Shown here: positions 51,801-60,800 of the stretch, piece by piece
Numbering within the stretch: the first letter of the stretch is position 1
How the letters are laid out: each line of letters opens with the position of its first letter
Origin: Cladocopium goreaui
Lineage: Eukaryota > Sar > Dinophyceae > Suessiales > Symbiodiniaceae
Reading direction: 5' to 3'
Length of the DNA: 64,000 nt
Assembly: GCA_947184155.2 (NCBI GenBank)
Contig: CAMXCT020001550.1
Location: 7,501-71,500 of the forward strand
Translations under genes and position numbers: made by a program
The notes under the pieces: generated by a model
The model's database searches: none
Seen by the model: the letters and a program-made list of their open reading frames with translations, nothing else
Told to the model about the DNA's origin: nothing

Positions 51801-54800
51801 CTTGGGCTCGTCCAAAAATAGAATACCACACTCTATCCCATGTTTTTCTTATCACTTTTACATTGTGCATTGCCAGTTGGTTGTTCGCATATCCTGCATC
51901 TTTATAAAGATTGTAAATCCCATTACGTTTCAATGTATCCACTCGTTTTAGGTGGCCACTGAGATCTGGAGCTCGCGGTTGAAGTCCGGAAGGACTGGTG
52001 GAAGGAAGGAAGGAAGGAAGGAAGGAAGGAAGGAAGGAAGGAAGGAAGGAAGGAGGAGGAAGTAACTCTGATAAAATCCAGAGACCCTCACCTGGCAGGT
52101 GGGGAACAATGTAAGTGCATCTCAAACAGCTGAGATTTGATCGTACCCTACAAATCATGATAAAAATTGTTGGTTTCCCAATGAAATATCACAAACATAT
52201 AAAAACAAATGAAAAAACCCACCATATTCCTATCATAGTCCAATTAATTGTTGGTTATTCCCTTATGTTTCATGGTTAAACCCCTATATCTATCCGATCT
52301 ATCCATTCATCAATTTGACACTTTGACAGGGCCAGCTTAGCCAGTCATCCCTCAGGTCCAGGCCCCTGGGCCCTCACACGTACAAAGGCTGCTTCACGTT
52401 GATCTACAGGCGTAGCCAAGGCCACAATGGTCATTACCTCCAGGCCCCAGGGGCATCGGGCTCGCCCCGGTGGGGCATCGCTGTGTTTATGAGATGACTT
52501 CATGACAACATACGAAATTGTACAAATAATATCAGATGGTATTAGATGATTGGATACAGGCCTTTGATACCCTTGATAAACTCATACGTTTGGACACATC
52601 ATCAAGCACTATGCCATGTTAGTGGATTGGACAGCTATGCGATCTGACTATCTCACCAGGTCTTCAACTTCTCAACCGCAAAATGCCGAGCAACCCAGGT
52701 ATCGAAGATGGTGAGGGGCACCAGAATAGCATCGAAGACAAACCTGGGCTGAACAGGGGTCTATCCATCAGCATTCATCAAATTGGTTTGAGGGGAATTT
52801 TAAAGGAAAACCCTATCTGTGATTCTAAAAACCATGGTTTCCCGTGGGTTTTACTTAAACCAATCCCTTGAAGCATAAAATTCAAATACACGCTTTGATG
52901 TGGCACACTCATAAACCAACCCCAAATATGACCAGAAATGGAGGATATGCATAAACACACACACACACATATATACATATATATATATGTATGTACACAT
53001 AATCTGTATACGTATATATGTACATATGATAAAAACAATCCCCAAATTTGTAGGTATATATATATATATATGCATATATGTATGGTAGGTTTATGATTGG
53101 GTTTTGCAAGGTCAATCATTGATTGCTCAAAACATGCTGGAACCTCCAGAAAAAAAAAAAAAGTGACATTTGGGTCGAATGAGTTTGGAACTCAAGCATT
53201 CTGCCAGTCATACCCAAAGGGTCTGGTTGTCGTATTTGTTAACATGGGATGGTCGGGCACACGTGTTTGGGGTTTGGGGCCTTCCACCTCTGAATTATCC
53301 AAGGTAGCCCCCGTATAAGATATAGAATATATAGTATGTATGAAAACAAATAATATGCAAATATCCCATTAATTCCCATTAATTCCCATTTACATCCCAC
53401 TTGTTTCCATTCATTCCCATTCTGCCTACTATATTTTGCTTCCATGGATGGTGCATGTTATCCTAGCTCCGTTCCGAAACTAAGGGATGTCGGCTCCATT
53501 CGTTGCCATAGCACCAAGGATCATGTGCACGATCTCGGCACCTGGGGGAGCTTTGTATATTGCCGGTATAAGTTCATGTCTGGCTGATTGATCGGATCTT
53601 GCTGAATCTATCCAATATTAGTGAGGCATAGATCTGGCTGAATCTAGCTGAATATTAGTGAGGCATATGGAATAATGTGGGATCATATGGAATAATATGG
53701 GATGATAATATGGAATATGACACACTATGACATATACAGTCATTAGATGTGATTATATCAACAATGGTAATTACAACATGGGATTGATGTGGGAAACTCT
53801 GGCCACCATTTATGGTGATTTTGAGATGGTTTATTCATGTTTATTATTCGGTTTGCTACATTATAGCGACAATATAGTTCAGCAATGTAGTGTTGCTATT
53901 CAATGTTATTAAGCAATGTGTTATATCAGCTTTGTTTTTTTGTTTCAATTGCAGGACCTGATTGAATATAACATAATAGTGATGAAACATATCCGGATAA
54001 CATGGGAGGCTATGGGATTATAACTATAGCCATCGAATACTGCACGTGGATTTATTAATCTATATAACCCACCAAAAAAAGTCTTCGCAAAAAGCTGAAA
54101 TAGGGATAAGTTGAACCTTTTCGGCATCTTTTTGGCGTTGACTAATTATAAATCATTGTTTAGTAGGGTACTTGGTATCTTGCACACTATCTCTTGTCAA
54201 ACCATAATAAACTGTCATGCATGTTCCCACGATTTTCTTTCAATGGAACGTGTCCAGTAAACCGTTGTACTTGATGATTTTGTCACCTGCCAGGACTCCA
54301 ACACTGGAAAGCAGTCCCCAATTTAACATCGCTATGGAAAATCACCATTAAGCGGTAAATCACATATAAATGGCAATGTTCAAAAGCTATGTTAGTTTAC
54401 CAGGGGGTAAAGGCCATTTGGCTTCAGTTTTGAGCGCCCCGACGTTCATAATCTTTTCTCAATGGTGGGTGTTTCCCAAAATTGGTCGTGGAGGGACTCA
54501 TTTCGAGCAAAGTAGAATGATTTCCACATGATATGATGTCTCTTGCTAGACATCACCTACCACTATTTCTGTGAATGAGGTTCAATTTGTCCTGAAGCAC
54601 CCAAGGTCCACAGGATGATTCTGCTTTGGGGTGTCAGAGGGACTCGTCCGAAGATTGGGACCCTCAAACCCTACTGATTCTTTTTGAGCTTCAAAATTGA
54701 AAATTTTGGATGGTTCCCCATGTTCAAACATATTTCATTCAGGGTAATGCCCCCCAGTTATAAGATTCTTAATAATTCTCTTGGCCTATAGTCATACCCC

Positions 54801-57800
54801 CCTAATCAAACCTATATATACATATACATATAGAGTTGTTGAAGTGACCTAAACCGTCCAACACCAATCCAACCATTCGGCAGATCGACCTCCGATAGGC
54901 GAAGTATCGCAGGACCAACTCAGCGGCGAAATAAAAACCTTGGATTCGCTGAAGGGATCTAGAGGGCCACCCATGGCCACCCCCAAAAAAATGTTGCTCC
55001 CAATAGATTCCATAAATCTAAAGGATTGAACAATTTTTGTAGTCATCTTCCAATACATATTTGTAGTTGAGGGTTTCAAAACATAAGTATATCATTAGCA
55101 TGAGTGAAAGAAACCTGATGAATAATAATATGACATGAAGTGGGCGACGCCAAGGGCTTAAAACATTGGCCTTAATGACCTTAAGCCTTGAAAACACCAC
55201 CAAATTTGGTCAACGGATGCCAAAGAAATTACCAAACAGTTTGGGGGAAACTTATGGGTATATAATCAATAGGGTCTATATAGCCATATTATCTAACCTG
55301 GTAGACTCTCCTGTTCTCACCCTGCTGAGCAGAGCACAAAAGAAGTGGTCAGCCATTTGGAAGACAAAGTTAGCATCCTGGCGACAGGAGATTGAAAGGA
55401 TACCTGGCCCAATCTTAGCTGCACAGAATGCTCTGTAGCTACAATTTATCTAGAATATCCCTTTGCAAAAGAATAAAGTGTTGGACTACCCAAGGTTTTC
55501 CCGGATAATGTCACCCAATTTTGGAAAATTGATCCTACTCACATGCGCTGTTCTGCAGTGTAAATGCTGGAAGCAAAGGCTTCAGAGTTCAAAATTTGTT
55601 TGCCTCTCTGCTGGGTCTTCCCATCTATAGTCGCTTTATACCCTCTGCTGCTCAAACATGGCAATGGAAAACCCTCCAATGTGTTCCAAGATTCTCCAAT
55701 TAAAACACACACACACATATATATATATATACATCATGATAAATACACACATATGAAAACGCCATTTAGTTCGGGCTTCGTTCGGGCATGTCCCAGCCAG
55801 CCATGTTTCACGGCTCCGTAATCAACAAAGCGGAGTTCCAGTCGGCGTCGATTCCCATCCAAATAGCGTAGACAATGATCATGACCATGTTCATTGTTTG
55901 GAAATGCCTTAGAAAAACCGTGTGTCCTAGAGTGGAGCATTGCTAAAGCTGATATATAGCAATACAATTATATTGAAATTTAATGGCCGGTACATATTGG
56001 AGTTTAATCTTCAAATCTACTCCTTCCAGTTGGTGAACGGCGGATCGTCCACTTCATGGGGAAGCCCAGTTGCGGATGCAAAGCGATTCGGGCGCAAGTA
56101 CTGCTGGAGCCGTAGATGTTTTCGTCAGCTCCTGGGTTTTTTGGCCGTTTAGGCCATGCGAAGTCATGGAGACTGCACTCAAATATGAATGGCAAGTATC
56201 TCCTATAGAGGGCACCATGGAGTAGCTTTAGGGGGTTGAATAACCGTAAATTTTACATCAAAAATATCGAAATCCCCGCCTGCCAGCCCTATGAAATTGC
56301 CATTTTGGGGTATCCCCTAAGCAAATCCAGATGAGGACTGGCATGCAAAGTTCATAGCACTTGGAAACAATAGAGACATAGATGACTTGAGTGGAGTTGG
56401 GTAGCCTCAATGGGCGGGATGCCACATGTGAAGGTGCTAGCCGCACCATTTCTTATCAATTTTTGCAATAATACCGAATACAGATAATGCGACGCGGTGT
56501 GGGACACACAATGCGGCCATCCACAATTAGCAAGCACTTAGGGAGTTTTTTATAAATCATCCCAAGTAGATCCAAGTAGGGGTATACCATGGCATACCCA
56601 ATAAGCCATACATATTGGGGATTGCTTATATGATTGTGGGTCCCCTACTAACTTGAATGGGATTGGCTTGATTTGTGTTTCGCAAGAGAAACAGCAAGTC
56701 ACGCTCCCAACAGCTACACATCGTAATGTGAAAAAATGAAAGAAAAAAAGTGCAGGGACCCGGCACAAATGCAAGACCACATATCCCCAAGTGGATATGT
56801 CCTTTAACTAGTGTGGAATGTATACCACATTGCAAGAAACCGGGTTCAGCTGAATTCTGACCAGGCCAAGGCTCCATCGATGATGGGTTTCAAACTTGTC
56901 GCAACCTCAGATGCACAGTTGGCCAAGGTTTGGCCACGCAAACTTGAGCGGCCAAGAAGGCAACAGGGGTGACATGGTCCATGTTCAAAACGATTTACCC
57001 CGACCTCGGATGATAATTTTCAGGTTTTTCCAGCTAAAGGTTCGTAACTTTGTGTATTGGCCTCAGGTGAGCGCATATTGAAACGGACCAGCCATCCACA
57101 CAGCTTAATTGAAAGTCCGAGGATTAGTTCCCATTGCGGAAAAAAGCGGAACCCAGATTGAGCACCCTGATCAAGCACCGGCCTTAACCCCTACTGTAAG
57201 AACCCCTCAGTATGGACACACTGTTTGGGGAAAAAGCTTGCCAGCAAACCCAACGCCGGGGCCCCACACATCTTCAGTACTCATGAAGACCGAACGACGG
57301 ACACTTGGCCTTTCATGCCTTGGGCTGTCCAGTGGTATTCAGATGACCTGTAGGTGCATGTATATGAATTTCATCGAATTTCTACATGCAGGAAAATGCT
57401 GGTCGAATTCGAAGCTTCGAGCCCTCTGATTTGCTCTGGTCACAAAGCAGGACAACACCACCACAACGCGGCTATGAATTGTCTACATGGTGTCATTGTG
57501 CAGATGGAAACATGTGACAGCTACACGGAAACATGGATGTAGGTAAACCAACATGTTGTTCAAAGATGTTGCTTTCAATATCGTATTATGATTCCCATAT
57601 GCATGCTAATTGTACTTTGTTAACATGTTGTGTTCTAGTGTTTTCTTAGGATTCTTCACCCAGAGCCATGCAAAGTGGTTGATGAACATTTCTTTTACTG
57701 GCAAAAGAACTGCCCAATCCAAGCGGTGTTGCTCAACGGATTATGCCGTTCAAAAACCGTGGAGAACACGCAAATTATTTATCACTATAGCAATGACTAC

Positions 57801-60800
57801 TTGCAAGATCTATTATTCCAACTCATGATGGGAACTGCAAAATGTTCCCGGGACTATCATGTCAACTCCGTTCCAAGGGACGTCTCTTGTGCAAGCGACC
57901 TGGGCCGTGCAACCAAACATGATTTTTCTCAAAATACGTAGCGCTTAAGTAATAAGATTACCTGTTGAACCGAGACAGAAACTGGCATTGTTTGACATGC
58001 GATCTAATATATTGTGATCGTAAGGTGAAAGATAAAAGTGAGGTGCGCGGGGAGTTATGATGGAATTTGGTCCGATGAAATATGGAAAATGTTGGAATAT
58101 TTGGACCCCATTAGACCTCCGTGGAATATGCCGAAAGCATGTAGTTGGAATGCGCTTATGAAAGGTAGTTGGAATATTTAAGCTCAAAACTGGTCCAGCT
58201 AATCAGCATCAGGTAACGATGTAATTTCAATAAAGTGAAACATGTGTATATTAGATATAGCCACAACAGAAAGCATACGTCCACAAGAGAAAACATATGT
58301 ACACATATGAGTAGCGGACAAATTTATATGTTAAATTGAATGCCATGCACAAGTTAGGGTCGTCCCCTATTGGTTGTGAAGATTTCAGTATTCCCGTAGG
58401 TCTCACAAATGGGGTATCGGTATAGGGTCGTCCCCTATCGGTTGTGAAGCTTTTGTGCAACCTCAGAAAGGCCAAAGCGAAGCAAGACCAAAGTAGTATT
58501 ACAATAATTTTGTCGGTTACTCATATAGAAATATGAAATGTATAATTTATATATATATAAGCAAATACGCACAGTGACACAAAGACATGTCGAGAATAAG
58601 AAGTACCAGGAAATGTTGAAACTGTTACGTTGCAGGGGCATATGCATAGAATATTTCCAGAAGTTTTTCAGCAAGGGAAAGAGGAAACCAAACTAAGAAA
58701 ATGAAAACGCATCCTGGACATTTTTGTGTGGCTCTCAAAAAGCTTCGTATCTAAGAACTCAAAATGGGCAGGTTCCCCAAGCTGATCGATTTGTTACTAC
58801 TTTTTGTATAAACAAAGGGTTTTTTTCCTCACAAAAGGGTTTTCCTACCAGTGATATTCTCTTTTCAGCAGCTCTTCAAATCTCTTCAAGGACGGGGTCA
58901 CACCTTGCGTGCGTTGATACATAGAATATAGAATTTTATTCCTGAACCCCACCCTGGCCAGCGTCAGAAGTCTGGCAAAAGTATGGAAAAGTATGATATC
59001 CACCTATTTTTTGAAAATATTCCATCCACAATATTTGTTGATTGTCTATCTGAGAGTCTATCTGTATTCTGGTTTTTCAAAAAATGTTGTGTTTAAAAAA
59101 AAATGTGTCCTTGTCAATGTTCCAAATATTTTCTGTTTGGCAAACAGGATTGTAAATGCACCATGTTCTGTCTACTTCAGGATGGCTATATATCCATTAC
59201 ATTACAACATGATGCATGCACTCTGAATGTATGCAATGTAACGCAATGTAATCCAATTTAATACAACGCAATGTAATGCAATTGAATGTGAAATAGTTGA
59301 ATGTAATGAGCACCGACAAGTGCACATGCAAATGTGCTGTCTGTCTGTGCTGTCTGTCTGTGCGTGTGTGTATGTAAATATGCATGCATGCACGCACGCA
59401 TGCGCGCAGGAAAGCCTCTATGTCTGTGTATTTCTGTCTGTGCGTCTGGGTGTCGGTATGATTTTCTGATTTTTTTGTATGTATGCATGCCTGTATGTGT
59501 GCCATTGTATGTCTGTACGTCTGTGCGTCTGTATGCCTGCAAGTCTGTATGTCTCTGCGCGTTTATGTATCTATGTATCTAAGTATCTATGCATCAAAAA
59601 TTAAATAAGTAAATATATATATATATACATACATACAATTATTTATATTTATTTATATCAACATTAATATCATTAAATTATGAATATGCAATCAGATAAA
59701 GGATAAGTGAAATATACTGTGCCATCTGATAGATCATACTGTGCCATCCGGCTGATGTAGGATGCATGAAATGTGGTACATGACATTTGTTGCACAATAT
59801 GGTTGATATAGGATATGTGGGTACATGTGGAACATTAAATATGATATATTTTGATATGCGTGATGTATGAAACATGATGGATGATACACTATCATGGCTC
59901 ACCTTGAATACCTTGCAAACATATTCAACGCAATGTTTTTTAATATAATTAATTAATTACATGAATGTGTATTCCGACCCATCACGAGAAATTGAACCGC
60001 AAAGTCCCCAATATGGATTTGGGGCCAAAAAGAATTGCAACAACCTCCATCTTCGTCCGCCAAGCGGTCGTTTCCAACTGGGCTAAACCTGGCAAAACAA
60101 AATTTAAATGGTTACAACAAAATCGATTTCACAGCCACAGACCACGCAAAAGAAGGTGTAGCACAATCAAATGATCCAAATCTCATATATAGAAAATGGC
60201 AAACATCGAAACGACACCGGGGAACATTGCCATCCTGCACTGTGATGCACCATGTCCACAGAAGACAATGCCAAGCCATGTTTGTCCCACAAAACCTTCG
60301 ACGCCAAGACACGATTTTCTATCCACCTTCTTGTCTTTTTCCGTGGCAATTTCTTGAACGTCAAACTCCTGCAATATGGGACATGCCTTTACACCATCCC
60401 AACCCTTGATTAATGACACGAAACTGTTTACTGTTTGTTGCTGGTGGTTCAAAGTTGGACAAAAACATGCACGTGATCATAAACAAAGGGCTTGAAATCT
60501 TTGCACCACCTCGTATTGAAATTGGCTCTAAAAAACCTAGCAGGCCACGCCTCCGTAAAGCCAACATGCCGTTGTGGTTTGTTTCCTTTTTTTTCCTGCG
60601 GCTGCGTTGGGAAGGTGCTGTTACAGCAGTTTTCGAATGCCATGTAACAAAAAATCCAAAAACAAATAATCTGTCTTGAGTGCACATGAATTTGCCATGC
60701 GCGCACCTTTTCAGCTGGGTTGCAGGCATTATTCCCATAAATTGTTGCTTACTAACACGGTGCTGGCAATGTTTTGTCACCATTTTTGACCCCCTGCAAG

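Noticed and set aside
52330-52480. GC-rich segment with GGCCCCTGGGGCC-like motifs as a possible S3-S4 exon
   Set aside because: All frames contain stops or no channel motif; more likely a repeat fragment.
52778-53119. Frames with IYIYIY and ICVCVC runs (also at 9.3, 13.2, 37.5 and 59.2 kb)
   Set aside because: Translations of TA and CA microsatellites.
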